From Labrenzia sp. OB1 (GTDB lineage: Bacteria; Pseudomonadota; Alphaproteobacteria; Rhizobiales; Stappiaceae), in the NCBI RefSeq assembly GCF_001624695.1, contig NZ_JSEP01000015.1, positions 62,985 to 126,984 on the forward strand: DNA of 64,000 nt. The letters run 5' to 3'. Of this stretch, positions 1 through 8,351 are shown piece by piece. A program made the position numbers and the translations under genes. Every line of letters starts with the position of its first letter. Position 1 is the first letter of the stretch. The notes under the pieces were generated by a model. It had not been told where the DNA came from. It did not search any database and saw only the letters and a list, made by a program, of their open reading frames with translations.

Positions 1-1137
1 GACTGGAACCGGTATCTCGGAGAAGGTGTGCAGTCGCGTCCCTACGGCACGCCCTCGGAGTTCGAGAGCCATGTGGTGCGCCGCGACGTCGAATGGCTGA
101 CCGCATCGACGGAGAGTTCCGTGAACTTCACGCCGCTTCACGAGCTGGACGGCATCATCACGCCGAATGGATTGTGCTTCGAACGCCACCACGGCGGCAT
201 CGCGGAGATCAATCCGGCGGACCATCGGCTGATGATCAATGGTCTGGTCGACACGCCTCTGGTGTTCACCATGGAGGACCTGAAGCGGTTTCCGCGCGAG
301 AACCGGGTGTATTTCCTGGAATGCGCCGCCAATTCGGGCATGGAATGGCGCGGATCGCAGCTCAACGGCTGCCAGTACACCCACGGCATGATCCATAGCG
401 TGATGTACACCGGCGTGCCTCTGAAGCTGATCCTGGAAGAGGCCGGTATCAAGACCAATGCCAAATGGGTGATGCCGGAAGGGGCCGATGCCTCCGCCAT
501 GACGCGGTCGATCCCGATGGAAAAAGCCCTGGACGATTGCCTGGTCGCCTTCAAGATGAACGGCGAGGCTCTGCGACCGGAACAGGGATATCCCTTGCGC
601 CTCGTCGTGCCCGGCTGGGAAGGCAACATGTGGATCAAGTGGCTGCGCCGCATCGAGGTCGGCGACGAGCCATGGCATCAGCGCGAGGAAACGTCCAAAT
701 ACACGGATCTTCTGGAAAGCGGGAAAGCCCGCCGCTTCACCTGGGTCATGGACGCCAAGTCGGTCGTCACCAACCCGAGTCCGCAGGCGCCCGTCACGCA
801 CGGCAAGGGGCCGCTGGTGATTTCCGGCGTCGCCTGGTCAGGCAACGGCCGCATCACCCGTGTCGATGTGTCCATAGATGGCGGACGCAACTGGAAGACG
901 GCCCGGCTGGACGGCCCCAGCCTGCCCAAGGCCATGCACCGCTTCTATCTCGACATCGACTGGGACGGTTCGGATCTTCTGCTCCAGTCCCGCGCGATGG
1001 ATGAAAACGGCTATTTCCAGCCAACCAAGAATGAATTGCGCGCCGCGCGCGGCGAAAACTCGATCTATCACAACAACGGTATCCAGACCTGGCATGTCAA
1101 AGCAGACGGGACGGTGGAAAATGTCGAAGTTTCTTAA
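1..1137 (+). CDS. soxC: SoxC, sulfane dehydrogenase molybdenum subunit (5' end outside window)
   Basis: SoxC with SoxD forms the periplasmic sulfane dehydrogenase that oxidises the sulfane sulfur of the SoxY-bound intermediate in thiosulfate oxidation. The frame is open from base 1 (reads DWNRYLGEGV), so the real start and the expected Tat signal lie upstream; roughly 50 residues are missing compared with the family's usual size of about 430. The sulfite-oxidase-type molybdopterin domain fills the first two thirds, with the molybdenum-ligand Cys in FLECAANSG (visible residue 108). An Ig-like Mo-co dimerisation domain follows (VDVSIDGGRNW). The stop lies 17 bp inside soxD, so the two are translationally coupled. 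The soxCDEF order matches Paracoccus-type sox clusters. Identification is firm; only the N-terminus is unseen. Confidence 0.95.
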   Translation, partial: DWNRYLGEGVQSRPYGTPSEFESHVVRRDVEWLTASTESSVNFTPLHELDGIITPNGLCFERHHGGIAEINPADHRLMINGLVDTPLVFTMEDLKRFPRENRVYFLECAANSGMEWRGSQLNGCQYTHGMIHSVMYTGVPLKLILEEAGIKTNAKWVMPEGADASAMTRSIPMEKALDDCLVAFKMNGEALRPEQGYPLRLVVPGWEGNMWIKWLRRIEVGDEPWHQREETSKYTDLLESGKARRFTWVMDAKSVVTNPSPQAPVTHGKGPLVISGVAWSGNGRITRVDVSIDGGRNWKTARLDGPSLPKAMHRFYLDIDWDGSDLLLQSRAMDENGYFQPTKNELRAARGENSIYHNNGIQTWHVKADGTVENVEVS

Positions 1138-2260
1138 AGCTCTCAGCCTTGGCTTTTCCCTGGCGGCCCTGCCGGTTTTCACTGGCGCGGCCCTGGCCGG
1201 CGACCCCGACAAGGGCGCGAAGGTCTTCAAGAAATGCGCGGCCTGCCATGCAGTCGGCGAAAACGCCAAGAACAAGGTCGGTCCGCAACTGAACGAGGTG
1301 TTCGGACGCACCGCAGGGGCCCTTGAAGGCTACAAATATTCCAAGGCGATGATCAAGGCCGGCGAGGAAGGGCTTGTGTGGGACGATGCCACCATGACCA
1401 CCTATCTGGAAAAGCCCAAGGCCATGATCAAGGGCACGAAGATGGCCTTTGCCGGCCTGCGCAAGCAGGAAGACCTGGAGAATGTGATCGCCTATCTGGC
1501 AACCTTCTCCAGCGCCGCTCCGTCGGCAGAAGACGCGCAGAGCGCGGCGGAACCGGAAACGCCTGAAGCCGAAGTCGAGACTGCGGCGGCCGATGCCACG
1601 ACTCCGGCTCCTGCTCCGGTTTCTGCCCCGGTTTCTGCGACGCGTGAAGGTGGTGCCCTCGGGCTCGGCCGGGTGGCGACGGAGGATGAAGTCGCCGCGT
1701 GGGACATCGATATACGCCCGGACGGTGAAGGCCTGCCCGCGGGATCGGGAACGGTTGCCGACGGCGAAGGGCTTTATTCGGATAATTGCGCGGTCTGCCA
1801 CGGCGACTTCGGAGAAGGCGTTGGCCGCTGGCCGGTTCTGGCCGGAGGTCAGGATACCTTGACCGAAGAGCGTCCGGAAAAAACGATCGGCTCCTACTGG
1901 CCCTATCTTTCCACCGTCTACGATTATGTGCGGCGGGCAATGCCCTACGGCAATGCGCGTTCAATGTCCGACGACGACATCTATGCCATCACCGCCTATC
2001 TTCTCTATCTGAACGACATCGTCGAGGATGAGGATTTCGAGCTCTCGAACGAGAACTTCGCGGAAATCCATCTTCCGAATGAAGACAACTTCATCGCCGA
2101 TGACCGTTCGGAGGAAACCCATTACACCGACAAGAACGAGCCCTGTATGAGCAATTGCAAGGACAGTCCCGTCGAGATCACCATGCGGTCGCGTATTCTG
2201 GACGTGACGCCGGGATCCGTCGACGACGACAATGCCGCCGGAATGGGAGGCGTTGACTGA
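1121..2260 (+). CDS. soxD: SoxD, diheme cytochrome c subunit of sulfane dehydrogenase
   Basis: This is the electron-accepting partner of SoxC in the periplasm. The ATG at 1121 lies inside the end of soxC and gives 379 residues with a Sec signal peptide (cleavage after about residue 26, ALA|GD). Two class I cytochrome c domains are visible: CAACH at residues 39-43 and CAVCH at 223-227, each with a candidate distal Met (KGTKMAF and RAMPYG). An Ala/Pro/Glu-rich linker at about 145-185 separates the domains. The short C-terminal tail carries two further Cys (PCMSNC), which do not form a heme site. The length and the two hemes fit the dihaem SoxD type rather than single-heme sulfite dehydrogenase cytochromes. 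Confidence 0.95.
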   Translation: MSKFLKALSLGFSLAALPVFTGAALAGDPDKGAKVFKKCAACHAVGENAKNKVGPQLNEVFGRTAGALEGYKYSKAMIKAGEEGLVWDDATMTTYLEKPKAMIKGTKMAFAGLRKQEDLENVIAYLATFSSAAPSAEDAQSAAEPETPEAEVETAAADATTPAPAPVSAPVSATREGGALGLGRVATEDEVAAWDIDIRPDGEGLPAGSGTVADGEGLYSDNCAVCHGDFGEGVGRWPVLAGGQDTLTEERPEKTIGSYWPYLSTVYDYVRRAMPYGNARSMSDDDIYAITAYLLYLNDIVEDEDFELSNENFAEIHLPNEDNFIADDRSEETHYTDKNEPCMSNCKDSPVEITMRSRILDVTPGSVDDDNAAGMGGVD

Positions 2261-2363
2261 CATCGTTTGCAATACAGCCCCGAACTGACGACGGGGCGGC
2301 TGCAAGGAGGCGCGGCCGGCCCACCTCCGCGCAGGGCAAAAGACCGGGCCGGGAGGTCCCGAC

Positions 2364-3125
2364 ATGACCGGATCCGAACGCATCAAAACGCCGCAAGGCA
2401 TTTTTCTCGGAGCCGCCGCGCTGCTACGAGGCGGGTGGGCGCTGCTCGCGGCCGGCTGTGCCCTGCTGCCTCTACCCGCGGCGGCCTCCGGGAAGGGTGA
2501 TCCGGCCAGGGGAGAGACCCTGTTCAAGGCCTGCAAATCCTGCCATCAGGTCGGAGCGAATGCCCGTAACGGTGTCGGCCCGCATCTGGACGGATTGTTC
2601 GGCCGTCAGGCGGGCGTGCTTGAAGGCTTCAAATACTCAAGCGCAATGAAGACGCTCGGTGAAGAAGGCCTTCTCTGGAACGCATTCACCCTGGACGCAT
2701 ATCTGGAAAAACCGCGCGCCTATGTTCCCGGAACGCGCATGTCCTATCTCGGCATGCGCAAGATCCAGGACCGGACGGACGTCATCGCCTATCTGAAGGC
2801 GCTGTCGCAGGAAGCCCCGGCGAGCGATCCTCAGGCGGATACACAGACACGCGCGGAAATCGGCGCCGCGGCGATGGGGCTGGAGGGTGATCCGGAATAT
2901 GGCGAATATCTTTCCAGCGAATGTGTCACCTGCCATCAAATGTCCGGCCGGGCGGACGGGATTCCGTCGATCGTCGGCTGGCCGAGCCAGGCCTTCATCC
3001 GGGTGCTGTTCGAATACAAGACAAACATCCGCAGCCATCAGGTCATGCAGAACATGACGACAAATCTCGGTAACGAGGAAATCGCAGCACTCGCGGCTTA
3101 CTTTGGGTCACTCGATCCACAGTAG
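2364..3125 (+). CDS. soxE: SoxE, diheme cytochrome c (cytochrome partner of SoxF)
   Basis: A 253-residue periplasmic diheme cytochrome c. The hydrophobic leader runs to about residue 42 (PAAAS). Heme sites are CKSCH at 57-61 and CVTCH at 187-191. The first domain closely parallels the first SoxD domain (GPHLDGLFGRQAG against GPQLNEVFGRTAG), which suggests duplication. With the next gene it should form a flavocytochrome c-type sulfide dehydrogenase, as SoxE and SoxF do in Paracoccus. The gap to soxD is about 100 bp with no obvious terminator, so it is probably in the same operon. The alternative name FccA-like cytochrome would describe the same role. Confidence 0.88.
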   Translation: MTGSERIKTPQGIFLGAAALLRGGWALLAAGCALLPLPAAASGKGDPARGETLFKACKSCHQVGANARNGVGPHLDGLFGRQAGVLEGFKYSSAMKTLGEEGLLWNAFTLDAYLEKPRAYVPGTRMSYLGMRKIQDRTDVIAYLKALSQEAPASDPQADTQTRAEIGAAAMGLEGDPEYGEYLSSECVTCHQMSGRADGIPSIVGWPSQAFIRVLFEYKTNIRSHQVMQNMTTNLGNEEIAALAAYFGSLDPQ

Positions 3126-3175
3126 CGACACTTCGGAAAGACCCGCCGCCCGCTGCACATCTGGGGAGGAAGAAA

Positions 3176-4453
3176 ATGCCTAATATCTCACGCCGGACAT
3201 TCGGACTGATGATGGGGGCCGGTGCCTCTACACTTGCGATGCCGTATTACGCCCGGGCGCAGGGCAAACCCAGGGCCGTCGTGATCGGCGGCGGGGCGGG
3301 CGGAGCGACAGCCGCGCGCTACATGGCCAAGGACGCCGGGGAAGACCTTGACGTCACGCTGATCGAGGCAAACCCGCAATACATCACCTGCTTTTTTTCC
3401 AACCTGTATCTAGGCGGTTACCGCAGTCTCGCCTCCATCACCCACGGCTATGACAAGCTTGCTTCCAACTATGGCATCACTGTTGTCAACGCATTTGCCG
3501 ATACGGTCGACCGCGAGGCCAGGGAAGTCGTGATGGCCGACGGCGCAAGGGTTCCTTACGACCGGCTGATCGTGGCGCCCGGAATCGATCTGATCTACGA
3601 CAGCGTTCCCGGCTATTCCGAAGAGGCTGCCGGGATCATGCCACATGCCTGGAAAGCCGGACCGCAGACGAAACTCCTGAAATCCAGGCTGGATGCGATC
3701 GAAAACGGCCAGCAGGTGGTGATGGTTGCCCCGCCAAACCCCTACCGCTGCCCTCCGGGACCATACGAGCGCGTTTCCATGATGGCTCACCTGTTCAAGG
3801 AAAAGGGCTATGACGACTGCAAGATCGTGATCATCGACCCGAAGCCGAAGTTCTCCAAGCAGGGATTGTTCACCGAAGGCTGGGAAAAATACTACCCGGG
3901 CATGATCGAGTGGTACGGTCCCGACGTTCATGGCGGCATCGCCAGCGTCGATCCGCAGACCGGCGAAGTGGAAACGGATCTCGATACCTTCAAGGGAGAT
4001 CTGGTGAATGTCATCCCTGCCCAGAAGGCCGGCATGATCGCCGCCAGCGCCGGACTGGCAAACGACAGCGGGTTCTGCCCGATCGATCCCGCTTCCATGC
4101 GTTCGCAAATAGACGAGAACATCTTCGTCATCGGCGATGCGTCGATTGCCGGTGACATGCCGAAATCCGGATTTTCTGCGAACAGCCAGGCAAAGGTCGC
4201 GGCCATGGCCATCCGGGGAGAACTCACCGGATCGAAGGTCTTCCCGGCAAAATATTCGAACACCTGCTGGAGCCTGATCGAAACCAATGACGGCGTGAAG
4301 GTCGGCGCCCAATACGCCCCTGCCGCCGACAAGATCGCCTCAACCAGCAGCTTCATCAGCCAGACAGGAGAAGACGACGCCCTGCGGCAGGCGACCTATG
4401 AGGAATCGGTCGGCTGGTACAAGGGCATCACCACCGATATTTTCGGGGCATAA
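3176..4453 (+). CDS. soxF: SoxF, flavoprotein of flavocytochrome c sulfide dehydrogenase
   Basis: FAD-dependent sulfide dehydrogenase subunit of 425 residues, exported by the Tat pathway (SRRTFGL at residues 5-11, cleavage near residue 29). The Rossmann motif GGGAGGATAARYM starts at residue 38. C72 in ITCFFSN matches the cysteine that binds FAD covalently in FccB. C192 (YRCPPG) and C300 (GFCPID) match the redox-active disulfide pair. GDASIAGDMPKSG is the second FAD-contact motif. A good ribosome site (GGAGGAAG) precedes the ATG. It is the last gene of the sox block and is followed by a hairpin at 4466. It differs from sulfide:quinone reductases in its signal peptide and covalent-flavin Cys. 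Confidence 0.93.
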   Translation: MPNISRRTFGLMMGAGASTLAMPYYARAQGKPRAVVIGGGAGGATAARYMAKDAGEDLDVTLIEANPQYITCFFSNLYLGGYRSLASITHGYDKLASNYGITVVNAFADTVDREAREVVMADGARVPYDRLIVAPGIDLIYDSVPGYSEEAAGIMPHAWKAGPQTKLLKSRLDAIENGQQVVMVAPPNPYRCPPGPYERVSMMAHLFKEKGYDDCKIVIIDPKPKFSKQGLFTEGWEKYYPGMIEWYGPDVHGGIASVDPQTGEVETDLDTFKGDLVNVIPAQKAGMIAASAGLANDSGFCPIDPASMRSQIDENIFVIGDASIAGDMPKSGFSANSQAKVAAMAIRGELTGSKVFPAKYSNTCWSLIETNDGVKVGAQYAPAADKIASTSSFISQTGEDDALRQATYEESVGWYKGITTDIFGA

Positions 4454-4465
4454 GAGACGTAAGTC

Positions 4466-4494
4466 TGCTGCGGTCGTGGTTTCCGGCCGCAGCA
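4466..4494 (+). terminator. Candidate terminator hairpin after soxF
   Basis: TGCTGCGG (4466-4473) and CCGCAGCA (4487-4494) form a perfect 8-bp stem with a 13-nt loop, 12 bp after the soxF stop, followed by TTCGCTGTTTCC. The T tract is poor, so it may be an inefficient or Rho-aided terminator. It lies between the convergent soxF and AraC-type regulator genes. Confidence 0.55.
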
Positions 4495-4597
4495 TTCGCT
4501 GTTTCCGGGCCAGCTTTAAAGATGCCTCGACTTGCAGGACGGTCCGCTTCGGTGCTTGCGATCAAACATGGGTACGGTATCCGCGTTCCTCGCGAGA

Positions 4598-5626
4598 TCA
4601 GTCGTCAGCCGATGCACCGGATATCGCGCCAAGCCTTTCCCGATATCGGACTGGCGGGACCCCCATGGCTTTTCGAAACTCCCGGCGAAAAGTTTCCGCG
4701 GACCCGAACCCGCATGCCTCCCAGACATCCGCCAACGGTACGTGACCGGTCTCAAGCAACTCCGCCGCGCGGGACACCCGCTCGACCTTGAGCCAGCTCA
4801 ACGGAGTGGTGCCGGCTTCCTCGTGAAAACGGCGCGCCAGGGTGCGCGTGCTGGTTCCTGCGGAGCTGGCCATGCGCTCGACCGGCCAATTTTCGTCAAT
4901 CGACGCCCTGATCCGGTCCTGCAAGGCCGCCAGTCCGGAGCCGACGCGGGCCCTTGGCTCCGGACGCGGCACAAATTGGCGTTGGCCGCCGTCTCGCTGC
5001 GCGGGCAAGACCAGCCGCCGGGCAACGCTGGCAGCCACCTGCGCTCCAAAGTCCTGACGGATTATGTGCAATCCCAAGTCCAGCCCGGCTGCCGAACCTG
5101 CGGAGGTGAAGACCCCGCCGCTTTCGACGAAGAGAACATCGGGATCGACGGTTACCGCAGGATATCGCTCCGCAAGCTTTTGCGTATAGCGCCAATGGGT
5201 TGTCGCGGCTTTGCCATCCAGCAACCCTGCTGCGGCCAGAACAAACACGCCCGAACAGATCGAGGCGATGCGTGCTCCCCGGTCATGGGCGGCGCGCAGA
5301 GCCGCACAAAGCGTGCCGGGCACGGGTATATCCGCGCCGCGCCAGCCGGGGACGATGATCAGGCTCGCCTCCTGCAGCAGGTCAAGATTGTCTTCCGCAT
5401 CCAGCGTGATGCCGCCCAAGGCACGAATGGGTCCGGGCTCCGCCTTTACGGTGGCAAAACGATACCATTGATCAAACTCGGGGCGCGGCAGGGCGAAAAG
5501 CTCGACCGCTATGCCGAATTCGAATGTGCACAGACCGTCGTAAGCAATTGCGCAGACCAAGGGGGACTTGCCTGGAGGGATGGCAAAATTCGTCGCATTG
5601 GCAGAATCTGACTGCAGGTTGTCCAT
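4598..5626 (-). CDS. GlxA/FtrA-type AraC-family transcriptional regulator with DJ-1/PfpI domain
   Basis: A 342-residue regulator. The N-terminal two thirds are a DJ-1/PfpI-like domain (LVCAIAYDGLCTFEFGIAVE at the start, elbow motif IASICSGVFVLAAAG with its Cys). The C-terminal third is an AraC-type double helix-turn-helix (MASSAGTSTRTLARRFHEE, then ADVWEACGFGSAETFRREF). The ATG at 5626 is chosen because it places the first domain strand about 25 residues in; the frame stays open to 5725, but that would run into the leader of the divergent gene. Its target is unknown; the divergent NTF2-like gene at 5694 is the natural candidate. It is convergent with soxF and probably unrelated to sulfur oxidation. 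Confidence 0.85.
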   Translation of the reverse strand: MDNLQSDSANATNFAIPPGKSPLVCAIAYDGLCTFEFGIAVELFALPRPEFDQWYRFATVKAEPGPIRALGGITLDAEDNLDLLQEASLIIVPGWRGADIPVPGTLCAALRAAHDRGARIASICSGVFVLAAAGLLDGKAATTHWRYTQKLAERYPAVTVDPDVLFVESGGVFTSAGSAAGLDLGLHIIRQDFGAQVAASVARRLVLPAQRDGGQRQFVPRPEPRARVGSGLAALQDRIRASIDENWPVERMASSAGTSTRTLARRFHEEAGTTPLSWLKVERVSRAAELLETGHVPLADVWEACGFGSAETFRREFRKAMGVPPVRYRERLGAISGASADD

Positions 5627-5693
5627 TCCGCCAGTATCGCGATTTTTCCAATGGTGGCAAGCATAAGCCATCACCACAAAGGGAGACGTGATC

Positions 5694-6092
5694 GTGACAA
5701 GACCAACCGAACTTTTCGACGCCATCGAAACCTATTTCGACGCGATCCATGACTGCGACACTGAAAAACTGAATGCTGTGTTCCATCCCCGGTCGAGCCT
5801 GTTTGATGCGGACAACGGCACGGTATTCGTTGAACCGATTGACAGTTTCAGCCGCGATGTCGGCAGCCGCGTGTCACCCGCCAGCAAGGAGCAGGCGAAA
5901 GAGGCAGAGGTTTTGCTGATCGACTATCTGTCCCCCGTCAGCGCGACGGTCAAAATCCGTATTCGCGCCCATCAAAACGTCTTTGTCGACCATCTCGGTT
6001 TTGTGAAGGGCGAGGACGGCTGGCAGATCGTCTCGAAGATCTGGCATCTGGAAAGCGTCATTGAAGACGCGGCCAGCCAAAGCACCGCGTGA
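5694..6092 (+). CDS. NTF2-like (SnoaL/lumazine-binding-type) cytoplasmic protein
   Basis: A 132-residue single-domain alpha+beta protein of the NTF2-like superfamily: an N-terminal helix pair (LFDAIETYFDAIHDCDTEKLNAVFHP), then beta strands ending in KGEDGWQIVSKIWH. No signal peptide is visible. The function is not determinable; relatives include ketosteroid isomerases, SnoaL cyclases and stress proteins. Two in-frame GTG codons exist (5688 and 5694). The second is preferred because the GGGAG at 5681 is 8 nt upstream of it, while it would be only 2 nt from the first. It is transcribed away from the GlxA-type regulator, a usual regulator-target arrangement, but that link is inference. Confidence 0.75.
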   Translation: MTRPTELFDAIETYFDAIHDCDTEKLNAVFHPRSSLFDADNGTVFVEPIDSFSRDVGSRVSPASKEQAKEAEVLLIDYLSPVSATVKIRIRAHQNVFVDHLGFVKGEDGWQIVSKIWHLESVIEDAASQSTA

Positions 6093-6216
6093 GGCCTTAT
6101 TGGATTTCTGCATCAGGATGCAAGGATACATCCGCAGGAAAGATGCGGCAGGCAGCCCATCCGGAAGTCCCACGCCGAGAACCGGCGGAGGATTGCAGCA
6201 GCCGACTGTTTCAGCA

Positions 6217-6546
6217 CTATGAGTTCCCTGATCTCGGCAAGTCCATGATGTTGTCCTCGACCCAGGACGCCAATGCCTTGACGTGCACCGCGACGCCCTG
6301 ACCGTGTGGTGTGAGGCGGTATTCGACGTGCGGGGGGACCACATTGAGCGACTCGCGATGAACAAAGCCGTCGTTCTCCAGCGTCTTCAGCGTTTGAGAC
6401 AACATCTTTTCGCTGACGTCCCCGATAATACGGCGCAGCTCGCTGAACCTCAGGGTCTGTTGCTGAAGGGCAATCAGCACAAGAACACCCCAGCGGCTTG
6501 TAACGTGATTGAGCACGATGCGGGATGGACACATTTTATCCAGCAC
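6217..6546 (-). CDS. HxlR-family winged-helix transcriptional regulator
   Basis: About 109 residues with the typical HxlR pattern: CPSRIVLNHVTSRWGVLVLIAL, then RFSELRRIIGDVSEKMLSQTLKTLENDGFV as the recognition helix region, and the wing PPHVEYRLTPHG. The single early Cys (CPSR) is where such regulators sense electrophiles or oxidants in known members. The only standard start is GTG at 6546. The open frame continues upstream to a stop at 6592-6594, reading KNIAPDV just before this codon, which looks like homologous N-terminus; the true start may therefore be a rare codon upstream. It is divergent from the periplasmic NTF2-like gene at 6670, with an inverted repeat between them. Confidence 0.85.
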   Translation of the reverse strand: MLDKMCPSRIVLNHVTSRWGVLVLIALQQQTLRFSELRRIIGDVSEKMLSQTLKTLENDGFVHRESLNVVPPHVEYRLTPHGQGVAVHVKALASWVEDNIMDLPRSGNS

Positions 6547-6591
6547 ATCCGGTGCAATATTTTTTTCGCTGTTTATGGCGGTTTCTCCATA

Positions 6592-6628
6592 CTAACTAAT
6601 TTGTACGTACTTTCCTTTTGTTAGTTAG
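6592..6628. promoter_or_regulatory. Inverted repeat between HxlR regulator and divergent gene, candidate operator
   Basis: CTAACTAA (6592-6599) and TTAGTTAG (6621-6628) are perfect 8-bp inverted repeats. A GTACGTAC palindrome (6603-6610) lies between them. The AT-rich divergent spacer is where HxlR regulators usually bind. Operator assignment is inference. Confidence 0.5.
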
Positions 6629-6669
6629 CCGTTATTAGAGGCCCAATCAATGGAATTATGGAGATCAAC

Positions 6670-7107
6670 ATGAAGCATACCGTCAAAGCCGCCCTTCTCT
6701 GCCTCGCTGTTGGCGCAGCGCCCGCTGCGGCCTTCGCGGAAACGGCCAAGGACGTGGTGTCTAAAGCCGTGACCGAGATTTTCGTAAACGGCGACACAGA
6801 TGCCATCGATACGTATTTTGCGGAGGACTACATCCAGCATAACCCGCGCATTCAGTCGGGCCGTGCAGTAATCAAGGAGCTGTTCAGTCATGCGCCTGCC
6901 AATTTCAAGTATGAACCGGGCATGATCATTGGCGACGGTGACCTGGTCGCGGTCCATGCGCGCATTACCGGGTTTGGCCCCAAGACACTGGTCGGTGTCG
7001 ACATTTTCCGCGTTGAAAATGGCCTGATCGCCGAGCACTGGGATGTTCTGCAGGAAGAAGTCCTCGAAACCGCATCCGGCGAACCGATGTTCACACCGAT
7101 GCAATAA
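6670..7107 (+). CDS. Secreted NTF2/SnoaL-like protein
   Basis: A 145-residue protein with a Sec signal peptide (MKHTVKAALLCLAVGAAP, cleavage after AFA about residue 25) and a SnoaL-like polyketide-cyclase fold. Typical motifs are the helix with FVNGDTDAIDTYFAEDYIQHNP, then VAVHARITGFGPKT and VDIFRVENGLIAEHWDVLQ. Such predicted SnoaL-like aldol-condensation-type proteins are common and mostly uncharacterised. ATG 6670 is preferred over ATG 6658, because GGAG at 6660-6663 then acts as the ribosome site. It is divergent from the HxlR regulator, which is its probable repressor or activator. Confidence 0.8.
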   Translation: MKHTVKAALLCLAVGAAPAAAFAETAKDVVSKAVTEIFVNGDTDAIDTYFAEDYIQHNPRIQSGRAVIKELFSHAPANFKYEPGMIIGDGDLVAVHARITGFGPKTLVGVDIFRVENGLIAEHWDVLQEEVLETASGEPMFTPMQ

Positions 7108-7161
7108 CCCGTTCGGGGCGGCACAAGGGCATCATCACCGAGTTTTACAGCGCCCGGTCCC

Positions 7162-7190
7162 TCCCGCGGTCGTCACCGGCGGCCGCGGGA
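7162..7190. terminator. Hairpin between convergent genes
   Basis: TCCCGCGG (7162-7169) and CCGCGGGA (7183-7190) form a perfect 8-bp GC-rich stem with a 13-nt loop between the secreted NTF2-like gene and the opposite-strand dehydrogenase. No long T run follows on either strand. Confidence 0.5.
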
Positions 7191-7200
7191 CATTCCCTTC

Positions 7201-7272
7201 AGAGCGTGTCCCGCTGAGTTGAATTCAGGAAATCACTCCCCCTCATGAATCCGCTTAAACGCGACAGGCGCT
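7201..7272. repeat. Palindromic intergenic element, RIME-like
   Basis: The segment has imperfect terminal inverted repeats: AGAGCGTGTCCCG (7201-7213) against CGCGACAGGCGCT (7260-7272), about 10 of 13 positions pairing. Its look (AGAGCG...GCGACAGGCGCT) recalls small intergenic mosaic elements dispersed in Rhizobiales genomes. Its right end overlaps the stop codon of the dehydrogenase at 7271. Only one copy was noticed in this window, so repeat status rests on resemblance. Confidence 0.4.
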
Positions 7273-8284
7273 AAAATCCTTCAAGGACGATCTTGCCCCT
7301 GGCCTTGCCGCTTTCAAGCAATGCATGAGCGCGTTTGAGGTTTTCAGCGTTGATGCTGCCGTAGGTCTCGGTGGCGGTCGAACGGATCGTTCCCGTATCG
7401 ATCAGACCGGTCACTTCATCCAGAATTCCGCCCTGACGGGCGATGTCCGCCGTCGTGAACAATGACCGGGTGAACATCAGTTCCCAGTGAATGGAAACGG
7501 CCTTGCCCTTGAACGGCATGATGTCGAAGGACTTCGGGTCGTCGATCAGGCCAAAGCGCCCCTGCGGCGCGATGAACTCGGCGATCTGCGGCACGTAGCT
7601 GTCCGAATGGTTGGTCGAGAACACGAAGGCCGGCGCGCCGATTCCCAGAGCCGCGATCTGTTCCGGCAGCGGCCTGGAATGGTCTATGACGTGATGCGCG
7701 CCAAGCTCCTTCACCCACTCCTGCGTCTCGGGACGGGAGGCGGTCGCTATGACGGTCAGATCGGTCTGCGCGCGCAGGAGCTGGATCGCGATGGACCCAA
7801 CTCCACCCGCACCACCGATAATGACGATGGCATTGGCCGCGCCGGGCACCGGGTCGGAAACGCGCAGGCGGTCAATGATCATTTCCTGCGCGGTCAGCGT
7901 CGTCAGCGGCAGCGCGGCGGCGGAAGTCGCCGGAATGGATTTCGGCGCGTGACCGACGATACGCTCGTCCACGAGATGGAACTCGGCGTTTGTGCCGGGG
8001 CGGTTGATCGCACCGGCATACCAGACCGTGTCACCCACCTTGAACCGGCTCACCGCATCGCCGATTTCGGCAACCTCACCGACAGCATCCCAGCCAAGGA
8101 TCACCGGCGCGTCCCCCTCCGCCGCGCGGCTGGCGCGGATCTTGGTATCAACGGGGTTCACGGAAACGGCCGAGATCCTGACGAGAATATCATGGCCGCC
8201 GGCGGCGGGCCTGTCCATCTCCAGATCCAGCAAGGAATCTTCGCGGGCGATGGGCCCAGGCGCGGTGTAACCTACGGCTTTCAT
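7271..8284 (-). CDS. Zinc-type alcohol dehydrogenase-like / quinone oxidoreductase family protein (MDR)
   Basis: A 337-residue medium-chain dehydrogenase/reductase of the ZDR subfamily. It has an N-terminal GroES-like domain (VSVNPVDTKIR; DAVGEVAEIG), the nucleotide-binding motif VIIGGAGGVGSIAIQLLRAQ and a C-terminal QGGILDEV...LLESGKARGKIVLEGF end. Structural and catalytic zinc ligands are missing, as is usual for this quinone-reductase-like branch, so NADPH-dependent reduction of quinones or enones is more likely than alcohol oxidation. AAGGATAAAATCA precedes the ATG. It lies 67 bp downstream of the quinol-monooxygenase gene on the same strand, presumably as one operon controlled by the divergent LysR gene. 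Confidence 0.87.
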   Translation of the reverse strand: MKAVGYTAPGPIAREDSLLDLEMDRPAAGGHDILVRISAVSVNPVDTKIRASRAAEGDAPVILGWDAVGEVAEIGDAVSRFKVGDTVWYAGAINRPGTNAEFHLVDERIVGHAPKSIPATSAAALPLTTLTAQEMIIDRLRVSDPVPGAANAIVIIGGAGGVGSIAIQLLRAQTDLTVIATASRPETQEWVKELGAHHVIDHSRPLPEQIAALGIGAPAFVFSTNHSDSYVPQIAEFIAPQGRFGLIDDPKSFDIMPFKGKAVSIHWELMFTRSLFTTADIARQGGILDEVTGLIDTGTIRSTATETYGSINAENLKRAHALLESGKARGKIVLEGF

Positions 8285-8351
8285 TGATTTTATCCTTTTT
8301 ATGTTGTCAACCCCGGCCGTTTCTCCGGCAGCAAGGCAAACTTGCCTGTTG

